DNA from: MA-ANB-1 sp965216445
Lineage (GTDB): Bacteria; Actinomycetota; Acidimicrobiia; Spongiisociales; ZC4RG35
Assembly (NCBI GenBank): GCA_965216445.1
Contig: OZ244166.1
Span: 1,426,001-1,490,000, forward strand
DNA: 64,000 nt
Direction of reading: 5' to 3'
Part shown: positions 34,186 to 44,204 of the stretch, in pieces
Layout: every line of letters starts with the position of its first letter
Numbering within the stretch: the first letter of the stretch is position 1
Translations under genes and position numbers: made by a program
Notes under the pieces: generated by a model
Told to the model about the DNA's origin: nothing
The model's database searches: none
The model's input: the letters and a program-made list of their open reading frames with translations, nothing else

Positions 34186-35375
34186 GTTGCTACCTCCTCG
34201 ATCGGCACCTCGTCGCGACCGTCTTGGGTTCGAATACTCAGATCTTTCCCGGCACCGTGGAAGATCACCGTGGTCGGTGCTCCGGATCTCGCGGCCATCT
34301 TGAATTGCGCCTTCACCGATCTTCCTTCGGTGTCGAAATCAGTTGACAACCCTCGATCTCTGATCGCCGACACCAACTCCACGACGTCGCCCGGCTCGGT
34401 TTCACTGACCACAAACACATCGAGTGAGTCAGTGTCTCGTGGCTCCATCGCCAGAACGATACGATCGACCCCGAGGGCGAATCCGACACCAGGTGCGGGG
34501 CGCCCACCGATAGATTCTGCGAGCCCGTCATATCGGCCGCCACCTCCAACGGCATTCTGAGCTGCATCGAGGCCGATACCGATGTACTCAAACGCTGTGC
34601 GGGTGTAGTAGTCGAGCCCACGGACCAGGGAGCCGTCTTCAACAAACGGTATCCCCAAGTCCGTAAGTGACTCCTTCACGGTTTTGTGGTGGAGGGCACA
34701 GTCGTCACAGAGATATTCATACATTGTGGGTGCATCGACCACCACCCCTTGACAGACCTTGCAGTCGAGAATGCGCAACGGGTTCTTGGTGATCAGGCCC
34801 TGTGAGTCTTCACATAGGTCGTCCCTCCGCTCCGAAAAGAAGTCACTCAACTCACTGAGATACTTGGGACGGCAGACTGAATCGCCAAGACTGTTGATCC
34901 GCAATTCCAGGTCGGCGACACCCATTGACCTGATGAACCGATAGCCGAGTTCGATGACTTCGACATCGGCATACGCTGACTCGGCGTCGAGATACTCGAC
35001 ACCAACCTGGTAGAACTGCCTGCTGCGGCCCTTTTGAGGGCGTTCGTAGCGAAACATCGGGCCCGAATACGCGGCCTTCCAGGCTCCTTTGACACCTGAG
35101 TCCAAGAACGCCCGAACCACGCCGGCGGTGCCTTCAGGTCGCAGGGTGAGCGACCGTCCCCCCTTGTCCTCGAATGTGTACATCTGTTTCGTCACCACTT
35201 CGGTCGTGTCTCCCACACCTCTTTCAAACAAGTCGGTGCTTTCGAAGACCGGAGTCAGTATCAGCGGATAGGCATAACGCTGCGCCCACTCCTCCCACGA
35301 AGTGAGAACGTTGCGCCACGCACCTGATTCAGGTAGGTGGATGTCGCTAATGCCTTTCGGGGGCTGAAAACTCAT
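34164..35375 (-). CDS. hisS: Histidyl-tRNA synthetase
   Basis: 403 residues. Class II core with motif 2 GPMFRYERPQKGRSRQF, the histidine-binding LVRGLDYYTRTAFEY and GGGGRYDGL, and a C-terminal anticodon-binding domain (about 310-403). A cysteine-containing insertion (CKVCQ...CDDC) is normal for bacterial enzymes. 52 bp after the metallo-hydrolase gene and overlapping aspS, giving a hisS-aspS-alaS charging cluster. Confidence 0.97.
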   Translation of the reverse strand: MSFQPPKGISDIHLPESGAWRNVLTSWEEWAQRYAYPLILTPVFESTDLFERGVGDTTEVVTKQMYTFEDKGGRSLTLRPEGTAGVVRAFLDSGVKGAWKAAYSGPMFRYERPQKGRSRQFYQVGVEYLDAESAYADVEVIELGYRFIRSMGVADLELRINSLGDSVCRPKYLSELSDFFSERRDDLCEDSQGLITKNPLRILDCKVCQGVVVDAPTMYEYLCDDCALHHKTVKESLTDLGIPFVEDGSLVRGLDYYTRTAFEYIGIGLDAAQNAVGGGGRYDGLAESIGGRPAPGVGFALGVDRIVLAMEPRDTDSLDVFVVSETEPGDVVELVSAIRDRGLSTDFDTEGRSVKAQFKMAARSGAPTTVIFHGAGKDLSIRTQDGRDEVPIEEVATWLTSRT

Positions 35376-35427
35376 GACTGAGGGAGATTAGGGAAGGAAC
35401 GTCCCAATCCCCATTCTCCGCATTGGC

Positions 35428-36072
35428 TCAAAGTTGGCGGAGGAACGGATTCGAACGTCGCTCAGTACCGATTGTGGTCTCGGGGCCGTGGCCCGGCAAT
35501 ACCCGGACGTCATCGTGAAGAGTCAGGACCTTTGTCTTCATCGAGCTGAGCAACGTAGGCATCGAGCCGCCGGGGAGGTCGGTCCTACCAATCGATCCGG
35601 AAAAAAGTTGGTCACCCGAGAAAAGGATTTCCTGCTCCTCCATGTAGAAACAACAGTGCCCTGGCGTGTGACCAGGTGTATGTCTCGTTTCGATCGTGTG
35701 GCCCCCAAACGTCAGCTTGTCACCGTCGCTCAGGCCGTGGAACCTCTGCGGCAGTTCATAAGAACCAGGTGGGAGCATTCCCATCAGGCGCCTTGCCTGT
35801 TCTTCTGGGTGAAGGGTCAAGAAGTCATCGTCGGGGTGGACATAAACCTCGGCGCCAAACGACGACTCGATCACACCGGCACCACCCGAGTGGTCGACAT
35901 GTCCGTGCGTGAGAAGTAGCCCACCCAGCGTCACTCGGTTCTCCAAGACGACCTCGGCAATCAACTCGGGCTCAGGTGGAGCGTCGACAAGGAATGCAAC
36001 GCCATCCTGCTCCTCGAAGACCAGGTACGCGTTCGTAGCCGCGATCCAGGCAGGTACCGAGACAACTCTCAC
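35428..36072 (-). CDS. Metallo-beta-lactamase-fold hydrolase (glyoxalase II-like)
   Basis: 214 residues. Metal ligands in THGHVDH (55-61), a second His in HTPGHTPGH near 132, Asp in FSGDQLF near 153 and His in GHGPET near 197. Such proteins hydrolyse thioesters such as S-lactoyl-thiols or related substrates; the exact substrate is not deducible. Position between rel and hisS is the same as the mycobacterial rel - metallo-hydrolase - hisS order. Overlaps rel by 4 bp. Confidence 0.9.
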   Translation of the reverse strand: MRVVSVPAWIAATNAYLVFEEQDGVAFLVDAPPEPELIAEVVLENRVTLGGLLLTHGHVDHSGGAGVIESSFGAEVYVHPDDDFLTLHPEEQARRLMGMLPPGSYELPQRFHGLSDGDKLTFGGHTIETRHTPGHTPGHCCFYMEEQEILFSGDQLFSGSIGRTDLPGGSMPTLLSSMKTKVLTLHDDVRVLPGHGPETTIGTERRSNPFLRQL

Positions 36073-38234
36073 TGGGAGGCTGGATCGTTAGCCAACCGGA
36101 AAGCTGTGAATACGCCGTCGACACCTCGAAGGTCGTTCAACAGTCGGCCAAGCTGACCTGGATCGGAAAGCTCTACCTCGTAGCGGAGGATGGCCACTCG
36201 GTCGTCTCCGACGACCGTCGAAGAGGCTGTGATGTTTCCGCCTGTTTCGCTGACCATCGAGGTCACATCACGAAGCAGCTTTGTCCGGTCGAGGGCCTCG
36301 ATCTGAATCCAGACAACAAAGGCTCCGACGTCTTCGGCCGGCCACGAGACCTCGACTGTGCGTTCGCGACGCTCAGCGAGCGAAGAGACGTTTGTGCAGT
36401 CCGACCTATGCACCGAAACACCTCGACCGACTGTTACGTATCCGATGATCGGGTCGCCAGGAACGGGAGCACAACAACGCGCCAAATGAACGAGCATGTC
36501 GTCTTGGCCTTCGACCACAACCTGCGCTGCGGTAGTTCTGGGCCGCGGGGCAAACAATCCGTCTTCGAGTTCCGGTTCGGGTCTGAGGATTCGGGCCAAA
36601 CGTGCCTGTATCGACTCGATCGAGACGTTCCCTTCACCAACGGCGATTACCAGGGAGTCGGCGTCCAGTTGCCCGAGCTCCTTGCCAATCGCATGGAGTG
36701 TCTTTTCTCGCTCAGCGGTTGGCATTTCTGGTGCTTCCCTGGCGAACAGAGCGTTGATCTGCTCACGGCCCTCCGAGGCGGCCTGGTCTCGTCGCTCCCT
36801 GGTGAACCAGTGCTTGATCTTCGATTTCGCTCGGCCTGTTCGCGCAAACTTGAGCCAATCGCGGCTTGGGCCAGCGTCTCTCGACTTCGAAGTGAGGACC
36901 TCGACGATATCTCCTGATTGCAACTTCGTAGAAAGCGGGACGAGTCGGCCATTGACCCTCGCACCAACACAATGGTGTCCAACCTCAGTGTGAACGGAGT
37001 AGGCGAAGTCAACGGGAGTTGAGCCTTCCGGCATCGGCTTGACATCACCGCCCGGGGTTAGCACGAAGACCTCGTCGCGATGTAGATCGAGTTTCAGGTT
37101 CGCCAAAAACTCCTCAGGATCCTCCTCGAAGATCAAGCCTTCCACGTCAACAGCGGGTACGGCGATCTCGCCTTCTTTGTACCTCCAGTGGGCCGCGATT
37201 CCGGCTTCGGCCCGCCAGTGCATTTCTTCGGTTCGGATTTGGATTTCGAGGGGCTTTCCGTCAGGTCCGATGACTGTCGTGTGGAGCGATTGGTAGAGAT
37301 TGATCTTGGGCATCGCGATGTAGTCCTTAAAACGGCCAGCGACTGGAACCCAATGACTGTGGACCAGGCCCAGCGCGGCGTAACAATCTCGTGTGGAATT
37401 GACCACGATCCGAAGACCGATCAGGTCGTGGATGTCTTCGAACGGCCGGTTCTGCTCAAGCATTTTCCGATAGATCGAGTAGTGATGCTTAGGACGACCT
37501 TTGACCGTTGCGTCAATGTCGGCGTCATCCAGCAGTCCGCTGACCTCGGTCACCATCTTCTCGATGAAGGCTTCCCGCTCTGGGGCCAATAGGGCCAATT
37601 TTGCTTCGATCTCGGCCTGCGGCCCTGGATAGAGTATGGCGAAACAGCGGTCCTCAAACTCGTGTTTGATCTCCTGAACACCGAGGCGATGGGCCAGTGG
37701 GGCGTACACATCGAGAGTTTCGCGCGCCACCCGGCGCTGTTTCTCCTCGCGTAACGCATAGACGGTGCGGATGTTGTGCAGCCGGTCATAGAGCTTGATG
37801 ATCAACACTCTCACGTCCTGCGCCATGGCGACGACCATCTTGCGGATCGTGGCTGCCTGAGCCTGCTCTCTATTCGTGTATCGCACTCGATCCAGCTTGG
37901 TCACCCCATCGATGAGGGCGGCAATCTCTTCGCCAAACCTCTCGCGGAGCATCTCAAGTGTCACGTCAGTGTCTTCGACAGTGTCATGGAGCAACGCTGC
38001 CGCAACGGTGGGTGCGTCAAGCCCAACATTGGCCAGCATGCGCGCCACGGCCAACGGGTGAGTTATGTACGGGGCACCGGTCTTCCGGAGCTGCCCACGA
38101 TGAGCGGCCTCGGCTGTGTCGTAGGCAAGCCGGAGTAGCTCGACATCACCGTCGGGATGATGCTTTCGGTAGGTGTCGAGTACGTCGACCAGACCTACAG
38201 ATTCTTCGTCGTCAGTCGTAGCAAAGGAGGGCAT
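36069..38234 (-). CDS. rel: Bifunctional (p)ppGpp synthetase/hydrolase
   Basis: About 721 residues. N-terminal HD hydrolase with LLHDTVEDT, synthetase domain with GRPKHHYSIYRKM and RFKDYIAMPKINLYQSLHTT, then TGS (about 395-455), helical/zinc-finger-like region with CCAPVPGD, and C-terminal ACT (about 645-720). Both HD and synthetase motifs are intact, so one enzyme likely makes and degrades (p)ppGpp. ATG 38234 is preferred; an in-frame TTG at 38252 would add six residues. Overlaps the apt 3' end by 23 bp, keeping the actinobacterial secF-apt-rel order. Confidence 0.96.
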   Translation of the reverse strand: MPSFATTDDEESVGLVDVLDTYRKHHPDGDVELLRLAYDTAEAAHRGQLRKTGAPYITHPLAVARMLANVGLDAPTVAAALLHDTVEDTDVTLEMLRERFGEEIAALIDGVTKLDRVRYTNREQAQAATIRKMVVAMAQDVRVLIIKLYDRLHNIRTVYALREEKQRRVARETLDVYAPLAHRLGVQEIKHEFEDRCFAILYPGPQAEIEAKLALLAPEREAFIEKMVTEVSGLLDDADIDATVKGRPKHHYSIYRKMLEQNRPFEDIHDLIGLRIVVNSTRDCYAALGLVHSHWVPVAGRFKDYIAMPKINLYQSLHTTVIGPDGKPLEIQIRTEEMHWRAEAGIAAHWRYKEGEIAVPAVDVEGLIFEEDPEEFLANLKLDLHRDEVFVLTPGGDVKPMPEGSTPVDFAYSVHTEVGHHCVGARVNGRLVPLSTKLQSGDIVEVLTSKSRDAGPSRDWLKFARTGRAKSKIKHWFTRERRDQAASEGREQINALFAREAPEMPTAEREKTLHAIGKELGQLDADSLVIAVGEGNVSIESIQARLARILRPEPELEDGLFAPRPRTTAAQVVVEGQDDMLVHLARCCAPVPGDPIIGYVTVGRGVSVHRSDCTNVSSLAERRERTVEVSWPAEDVGAFVVWIQIEALDRTKLLRDVTSMVSETGGNITASSTVVGDDRVAILRYEVELSDPGQLGRLLNDLRGVDGVFTAFRLANDPASQ

Positions 38235-38730
38235 GTAGGGGTACCCCGTCAAGTTGGTCGGAGCCGTTCAGGAAGGCAAGTTCGATGAAGACGGAGAACC
38301 CAACGACATCTGCGCCGACCCGACGCAACAACCTCACAGCGGCCGCAGCAGTGCCACCAGTGGCGATTACGTCATCGACCAGAAGCACTTTCTCGTTCTC
38401 GAAAGCGGCATCGGTGTGAATCTCCAACGAATCGATTCCGTATTCCAGTTCGTAATCCTCACGGACAGTCTCGTAAGGGAGTTTTCCCGGTTTTCGGATT
38501 GGGATGAAACCTGCACCCAAACGTTCGGCTACCGGCGTTGCGAGAGTGAAGCCACGAGCTTCGATCCCAGCAACCTTCGTGATTCCGACGTCCGAGAAAG
38601 GTTCCGTCAACTCGGTAATCAGCTGGCCAAACGCCTTGCCGTCAGCCAGGACCGGGGTGATGTCCTTGAAGACGACACCTTCCTTGGGAAAGTCGGGAAT
38701 GTCGCGGATCAAATCGCTGAGGTTGTTCAC
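38212..38730 (-). CDS. apt: Adenine phosphoribosyltransferase
   Basis: 172 residues. Salvages adenine to AMP with PRPP. N-terminal FPKEGVVFKDITP and PRPP loop VLLVDDVIATGGTA (about 112-125) identify the family. 20 bp after secF. Length is typical. Confidence 0.96.
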   Translation of the reverse strand: MNNLSDLIRDIPDFPKEGVVFKDITPVLADGKAFGQLITELTEPFSDVGITKVAGIEARGFTLATPVAERLGAGFIPIRKPGKLPYETVREDYELEYGIDSLEIHTDAAFENEKVLLVDDVIATGGTAAAAVRLLRRVGADVVGFSVFIELAFLNGSDQLDGVPLHALLCYD

Positions 38731-38750
38731 GTCACCAGTCTAAGGCTGAG

Positions 38751-39710
38751 TCAGCGTCGCGCCGACTTTGCCCGCTTCGCAGCCCTGGAAGCACGCTCTA
38801 TCCACTCTTCCTCACGTTCCTTCCACGTCGCCAGGATTGGCGCCGCCAGGAACAGGGACGAATAGGTTCCCGCTGCAATCCCGACGAATAACGCAAGGGC
38901 GAATTCACGAAGTGTTGAAGCACCAAGGACGAAGGAACCGACGAAGAGAATGCTCCCGATCGGAAGCAGGGATGTGAGCGAGGTGATCAGTGAACGTCCG
39001 AGGACAGAGTTCATCGCACGGTTGACAATGTCTGAGTATGGGCTCTTTTCATCTTCCTCGACCAGCTCCTCGACTTTGTCAAAGACAACAACGGTGTCGT
39101 ACAGCGAATATCCCAGAATCGTGAGCACAGCCACGACGGTTGCTGGAGTGACCTCGAAACCTGTGATCGAGTAGATGCCGAGGGTGATGAGCAGGTCGTG
39201 GAACAGCGCGGCGATACCGGCCATCGCCATCTTGAACTCGAGGCGCCAACTGATGAAGATCACGACCACGCCCAGGAACACACCAAGTGCTATCAGGGAG
39301 CGTTGCAGCACCAAGGCACCGAAAGACGGTCCTACTGCCGATATTGAGACCTCGTTGTGATCGACGCCGGTGGCTTCCGCCAAGGCGTCGACAGCTGCAG
39401 CCTCGACGTCCGGATCGAGCACGCCGGTAGTTACCCGGAACGAGTCTCCGTCTCCAAGCTCTTGGATTGTGGCGTCTAACACGCCAACCGATTCCAGCGA
39501 CGCCCGAACATCCGCCACCTCGGCGCCGGCAGGGTTGGGTGACTGCAAGGACAGGCCACCTTCAAACTCGATACCCAAGTTGAGACCCCGAACACCGAAA
39601 CTTGCCAGCGAGAGGACGATGAGTATCGCTGACACCGTGAACCATCGCTTTTTGTTTCCGACGAAGTCGACGGTGGTTTCGGCCCGGTTGAGACGTGCGA
39701 GCAGAGTCAC
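38751..39710 (-). CDS. secF: Protein translocase subunit SecF
   Basis: 319 residues. One N-terminal TM helix (about 24-43), a periplasmic P1-like domain (about 55-125), then five TM helices (about 130-300) with GYSLYDTVVVFDKV, the family's conserved TM segment. Works with SecD and YajC to drive late steps of Sec export using the proton gradient. ATG region overlaps the secD end by 4 bp. Confidence 0.97.
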   Translation of the reverse strand: MTLLARLNRAETTVDFVGNKKRWFTVSAILIVLSLASFGVRGLNLGIEFEGGLSLQSPNPAGAEVADVRASLESVGVLDATIQELGDGDSFRVTTGVLDPDVEAAAVDALAEATGVDHNEVSISAVGPSFGALVLQRSLIALGVFLGVVVIFISWRLEFKMAMAGIAALFHDLLITLGIYSITGFEVTPATVVAVLTILGYSLYDTVVVFDKVEELVEEDEKSPYSDIVNRAMNSVLGRSLITSLTSLLPIGSILFVGSFVLGASTLREFALALFVGIAAGTYSSLFLAAPILATWKEREEEWIERASRAAKRAKSARR

Positions 39711-41125
39711 GATGCCGCCCCCTTCATACTGAACTTGCCGCCATCACCGAGCGACGTCTCAGCCATACCCTGGACGGCTCGTCTTGTGTACGACCGGGCG
39801 ATGAAGATGTCGAGAATCGTCGCCAGTCCGAGGGCAAGGGCAAAGCCTTTCACAGCACCGACGGCAAGAGACCATAGGAGGATCGCACCGAGGAGGCTGA
39901 CCGTGTCGGCAGTCAATATCGTTCGGAATGCGAGTGTGAATCCTTCTTCGGCCGCCTCCGAAGCAGTAGAACCCTTGCGGATCTTCTCTTTCACTCTCTC
40001 GAAGTAGACGATGTACGAGTCAGCTGTGATCCCAATCGCGACGATGATTCCGGTTACACCGGCAAGTGTGAGCGTTAGTCCCTGGACCCGACCCAGAACA
40101 CCGAACAACGTGATGAGCAAAGACCCGAAGATCGTCAAGCCCAATATGGCTATCAACCCCAGGGAGCGGTAGACAATCAAGAGGAAAATCGCGACGAGGA
40201 TCAACCCGACCAACCCCGCCACGATTCCAGCCTGCAGTGAGTCGGCTCCGAGCGTTCCGGACACTTTGGTCACAGAGGAGATCTCAAATGCGACAGGTAG
40301 TGAGCCGTACCGGAGCGTGAGTGCGAGATCCTGGGCCTGCTGCTGATCCTCCTCGGTTCGTCCCATGGTTATCTGCGCCGATCCCCCAGTGATGCCGGTT
40401 GCCGGGGAAACGTTGGAGTTGACGGACGGGGCAGTGATTATCTCGCCGTCGAGCACAATCGCGATCTGCCTCCGCGGGTCACCAATTGGGTAGCTCGCCG
40501 CCTCGGCTGTCAACTGGGCGAAAAGGTCCGCACCTTCGCTTGTCAGGTCCAGTGTCACAGCCCACACCGCCGAGTTCGGGTCGAACACCGGTAAAGCCTG
40601 AGCTACATGCTCACCCTCGAGTTGTGCGGCCCCGAGTTCCAGAACCTGAGTGGCGATGTCGAAGTCTTCATATAGCAACCAGGCGGATTCGGCGTGGATG
40701 TCGTCCTCAATCGTCAAACCCGTTTCGTCGTCGATCCCGTCGGTTCCAGACCCGGCCAAAGGCCCGACGTCGCCGGGAACTGCGTCGAGGACCGGCCTGA
40801 AGCTGAGGAGCCCGGTTTGGCCGACAGCCTCGATTGCCCTCTGCTCATCCTCGACGCCGGGCAACTGAACCACGACGGTGTCGTCGCCGGAGATTGTTAT
40901 CTCGGGCTCCTGGACCGAACCGAAGTCTTCGATTCGGTTGGACATGATTTGGGTGGAGACCTCTAAGAGCTCCGGATCCGTTCCTTCCGGAGCTGTGAGA
41001 ATTACCGCCGTTCCGCCTTGGAGGTCGAGGCCGAGTCTCGGCGTTGTTTCGGTGAGGATCGCGACTGCCAACCCTCCCCACGCAACGAGGATGACAACGG
41101 CAATCCCGACGAGGCGTCGGGTCAT
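39707..41125 (-). CDS. secD: Protein translocase subunit SecD
   Basis: 472 residues. N-terminal TM helix (about 5-25), LGLDLQGGTAVIL D1-motif near 32, large external domain to about residue 275, then five TM helices containing GITGIIVAIGITADSYIVYFERVKEK. Slightly short P1 domain relative to E. coli but usual for actinobacteria. One base after yajC and 4 bp overlap with secF: a complete yajC-secD-secF unit. Confidence 0.97.
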   Translation of the reverse strand: MTRRLVGIAVVILVAWGGLAVAILTETTPRLGLDLQGGTAVILTAPEGTDPELLEVSTQIMSNRIEDFGSVQEPEITISGDDTVVVQLPGVEDEQRAIEAVGQTGLLSFRPVLDAVPGDVGPLAGSGTDGIDDETGLTIEDDIHAESAWLLYEDFDIATQVLELGAAQLEGEHVAQALPVFDPNSAVWAVTLDLTSEGADLFAQLTAEAASYPIGDPRRQIAIVLDGEIITAPSVNSNVSPATGITGGSAQITMGRTEEDQQQAQDLALTLRYGSLPVAFEISSVTKVSGTLGADSLQAGIVAGLVGLILVAIFLLIVYRSLGLIAILGLTIFGSLLITLFGVLGRVQGLTLTLAGVTGIIVAIGITADSYIVYFERVKEKIRKGSTASEAAEEGFTLAFRTILTADTVSLLGAILLWSLAVGAVKGFALALGLATILDIFIARSYTRRAVQGMAETSLGDGGKFSMKGAAS

Positions 41126-41126
41126 T

Positions 41127-41429
41127 TCAGGCTTCGTCCTCGCCTACCCGGTTGCCCACAGCACGCCGAACAATTCGCAACTTTCCCTGCTCAACGTCGA
41201 TGACTACTGAGTCGTCGTCGAGCTCGACGATACGACCGTGAATACCGCCGATGGTCCTGATTTCATCTCCGACCGATAACGACGAAGACAACTCCTGCTG
41301 GTCCTTCTGACGTTTCCGCTGCGGGCGGATTATGAACAGGTAGAACACCGCAATCATGAGTCCGAGGAAGACCAGGGTGGTAACACCCCCGCCTCCCGTC
41401 GTCTCTTGCGCCAATACAAAGCCGAACAC
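41127..41429 (-). CDS. yajC: Preprotein translocase accessory subunit YajC
   Basis: 100 residues. One TM helix (about 15-35) followed by the conserved basic RPQRKRQKDQQ and the soluble SVGDEIRTIGGIHGRIVELDDDSVVID domain. Accessory to SecDF. One-base gap to secD; 54 bp after tgt. Confidence 0.94.
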   Translation of the reverse strand: MFGFVLAQETTGGGGVTTLVFLGLMIAVFYLFIIRPQRKRQKDQQELSSSLSVGDEIRTIGGIHGRIVELDDDSVVIDVEQGKLRIVRRAVGNRVGEDEA

Positions 41430-41483
41430 GGTTGCCTCCGAGGAACTAGGGACCGACAGGGCAGGTTAGGCAATCGAGCGGTT

Positions 41484-42593
41484 TTAGGCAGAACCCTTCT
41501 GTCTGGTTTCGGCGAACCCAGCACGGAAATGGTCGAAATCGCCTGAAGAAATCGCGGTGCGAGCACGGGACATCAGGTCGGATAGATAGTGAAGGTTGTG
41601 GATGCTCATCAGTCGCAGTGCCGAGATCTCCTTCATACGGAACAGATGTCTGATATAAGCCCGACTGTACGACCGGCACGCCATGCACTCGCAGGTCACG
41701 TCCAACGGCTTTGTGTCGAATTCGTAAACCTGATTCCGGATATTGAGATCTCCTGTGGCGGTCATTACACGGCCATGGCGTGCATGTCGTGTCGGTAAAA
41801 CACAATCGAACATGTCCGCACCTCGGGCAACTGCGTCCAACAAACCCTCCGGGTCGCCCAACCCCATGACATAGCGCGGTTTGTCCACGGGGAGTTCCGA
41901 CACCGCTGCTTCTATCGCTCGGTTTCGCTCTTCGGCACTCTCCCCCACAGAGAGACCCCCAATACCAAATCCCGGGAAATCCATTGCAGCGGTTTCCCTT
42001 GCGCTGAATTCTCGGAGGGCGGGATCAACGCCACCTTGCACGATACCGAATAGCCCCTGGTCCCCTCTCGACTGAGCGGCCAGGCATCGTTCAGCCCATC
42101 TCAGCGTCCGTTCGGCTTCCGCCCGGACAACCTCCGGCGGGGCTGGTAGGCCGACACAAACATCCAGGACCATGATGATGTCTGCGCCAAGCTGTTCTTG
42201 GATTCGGGTTGCCGACTCAGGGGTCAGCGAGACCAGATCTCCGTCGAATGTTGATCTGAAGACAACTCCGTCTTCATCGATTGTCGGATCCAGTGAGAAC
42301 ACTTGAAAACCGCCGGAGTCGGTGAGCACAGGACGATCCCAGCTCATGAACTGGTGGATCCCTCCCAACTTCTCGATTGTGTCGGCGCCCGGGCGCAACA
42401 TCAGGTGGTAGGTGTTGGCGAGGATTATCGAGGTATCCAGATCTACTAGATCGGATGAATCGACGGCCTTTACGGCAGCCCGAGTTCCCACCGGCATGAA
42501 AACGGGTGTTGCAACTTGTCCATGTGGGGTCTTCAGGGTTCCCTGGCGCGCAAGACCGTCAGTTGCACTACCAACCCATGAAATTGCACTCAT
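41484..42593 (-). CDS. tgt: tRNA-guanine(34) transglycosylase
   Basis: 369 residues. Exchanges G34 for preQ1 in GUN-anticodon tRNAs. Active-site Asp in LTDSGGFQVFSL, QGGVDPALR near 185 and GLSVGES near 215, nucleophile Asp in MFDCVLPTRHARHG, zinc ligands in CECMACRSYSRAYIRHL and HNLHY. ATG 42593, 19 bp after ruvB; the frame upstream is inside ruvB. No other queuosine genes in the window. tgt between ruvB and yajC is the conserved bacterial order. Confidence 0.96.
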   Translation of the reverse strand: MSAISWVGSATDGLARQGTLKTPHGQVATPVFMPVGTRAAVKAVDSSDLVDLDTSIILANTYHLMLRPGADTIEKLGGIHQFMSWDRPVLTDSGGFQVFSLDPTIDEDGVVFRSTFDGDLVSLTPESATRIQEQLGADIIMVLDVCVGLPAPPEVVRAEAERTLRWAERCLAAQSRGDQGLFGIVQGGVDPALREFSARETAAMDFPGFGIGGLSVGESAEERNRAIEAAVSELPVDKPRYVMGLGDPEGLLDAVARGADMFDCVLPTRHARHGRVMTATGDLNIRNQVYEFDTKPLDVTCECMACRSYSRAYIRHLFRMKEISALRLMSIHNLHYLSDLMSRARTAISSGDFDHFRAGFAETRQKGSA

Positions 42594-42612
42594 AAACACC
42601 CAGGATGGCTGA

Positions 42613-43632
42613 CTAGCCGTCGAGCAGCGAACCTTGGGGGTTGACCGGGGCTTCGATTCCGAGATGGGCGTAGGCACTCAAAGTCGCTACTCGGCCTCTC
42701 GGCGTGCGATTCATCAGCCCGATTTGGAGCAGGAACGGCTCGTAGGCATCTTCTACGGTTTCCGGTTCTTCACCCACTGCAACTGCGAGCGTGGATAGCC
42801 CGACCGGGCCACCGTCGAACTTGTGCACGATGGCCTCGAGAATAGACCGGTCGACTTTGTCGAGCCCGAGGCTGTCTACCTCATAGACCTCGAGGGCCCG
42901 TTCGGCGACATCGGAGGTCAACGAGCCACCGGCGCGTGCAACCGAGTAATCCCTGACCCTCGCCAACAGCCGATTGGCGATTCTCGGTGTCGACCGACTC
43001 CGACCCGCCAAAAGGCTCGCCGCATCATCGCCGATCTCAAATCCGATGATCTCGGCCGAGCGAACAATGATCTGGGTCAGTTCGTCGTCGGTGTAGTAAT
43101 CGAGCTTCTCTTCGATACCGAACCTGTCGCGCAGCGGAGCGGTCACCTTTCCTTTGCGCGTTGTCGCACCGACAAGCGTGAACCTCGGGAGATCGATACG
43201 AATCGACTGCGCTGTGGGACCCTTGCCCAAGACGATGTCCAGCTGGAAGTCTTCCATCGCTGGGTAGAGCACCTCCTCAACCGGCCTGGGCAGCCGGTGA
43301 ATCTCATCGATGAAGAAGACATCTGCGGGCTGGAGGTTGCTCAGTATCGCAGCGAGGTCTCCCGGCCTCTCCAATGCAGGTCCTGAGGTGATACGAAGCG
43401 CCACACCGAGTTCTGTTGCAATCACGCCGGCGAGAGTTGTCTTGCCCAACCCAGGCGGCCCAGAGAAGAGAACATGGTCCAACGCTCGATCTTCTTCGCG
43501 CGCCGCTTCAATCGCGATCCGAAGGCGTTCCTTGACACTCTCCTGGCCGACGAACTCGTCCAGGCGCTTGGGACGTAGCTGGACCTCCTCGTCAGTCTCG
43601 ATCGCCGGGTTGAGCAGACTCTCCTCTTTCAT
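42613..43632 (-). CDS. ruvB: Holliday junction branch-migration ATPase RuvB
   Basis: 339 residues. AAA+ ATPase with Walker A GPPGLGKTT (58-66), Walker B FFIDEIHRL (about 104-112), sensor GATTRKG, arginine finger LRDRFG and a C-terminal winged helix ending near 330. Two bases after ruvA. Complete and canonical. Confidence 0.98.
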   Translation of the reverse strand: MKEESLLNPAIETDEEVQLRPKRLDEFVGQESVKERLRIAIEAAREEDRALDHVLFSGPPGLGKTTLAGVIATELGVALRITSGPALERPGDLAAILSNLQPADVFFIDEIHRLPRPVEEVLYPAMEDFQLDIVLGKGPTAQSIRIDLPRFTLVGATTRKGKVTAPLRDRFGIEEKLDYYTDDELTQIIVRSAEIIGFEIGDDAASLLAGRSRSTPRIANRLLARVRDYSVARAGGSLTSDVAERALEVYEVDSLGLDKVDRSILEAIVHKFDGGPVGLSTLAVAVGEEPETVEDAYEPFLLQIGLMNRTPRGRVATLSAYAHLGIEAPVNPQGSLLDG

Positions 43633-43634
43633 GG

Positions 43635-44204
43635 CTACCCCCCGCCCAACAGGCGCAGAGCGTTTCGCACCTGATTCTCGATTGCGTCGTTTGGATCTAC
43701 TTGGCCAATTATGGGGTTGATCTCGTCTGTTGAATACCCGAGCGCTTCCAAGGCTGCCCGCACCGATGCGGACTCGCTTCCAGAGAGCACATCAACATCG
43801 TGCCCGGCAAACTTGGGTGCCAGCTCCAGAACGATCTTCTGAGCACCTCTCTTCCCGATCCCGGAGACGACTGTCAGCGCGTCAGCGTCTTCGGATGCGA
43901 TCGACCGAACGATCTCGGTCGGCGACAACGTCCCCAACATCGCCATTGCCACCTTCGTTCCAACACCGGAGGCACCCAGAAGAACGCGGAATAGGTCCCT
44001 TTCTTTCTCACTATCAAATCCATAGAGGCTGATCTCGTCTTCCCGAACGTGGGTGTGGGTATGAACCACGACCTCTTCACCAATCCCTGGCAAAGACACC
44101 AAACCTCGAGGTGTCATGTTCACCTCGTATCCGACTCCGCCGACTTCGACACACACAGATGCAGCCGAAGAAGAAACCAGTATTCCCCGAAGTCGTCCAA
44201 TCAT
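43635..44204 (-). CDS. ruvA: Holliday junction DNA-binding protein RuvA
   Basis: 189 residues. N-terminal OB fold (MIGRLRGILV...VEVGGVGYEV), tandem HhH motifs (LLGASGVGTKVAMAML and VSGIGKRGAQKIVLEL), and a C-terminal RuvB-binding UBA-like domain (about 145-189). Overlaps ruvC by 4 bp. Confidence 0.97.
   Translation of the reverse strand: MIGRLRGILVSSSAASVCVEVGGVGYEVNMTPRGLVSLPGIGEEVVVHTHTHVREDEISLYGFDSEKERDLFRVLLGASGVGTKVAMAMLGTLSPTEIVRSIASEDADALTVVSGIGKRGAQKIVLELAPKFAGHDVDVLSGSESASVRAALEALGYSTDEINPIIGQVDPNDAIENQVRNALRLLGGG

Noticed and set aside
35436..35460. GATTCGAAC-like stretch resembling a tRNA T-loop
   Set aside because: Lies inside the metallo-hydrolase coding sequence and no cloverleaf arms can be built around it.
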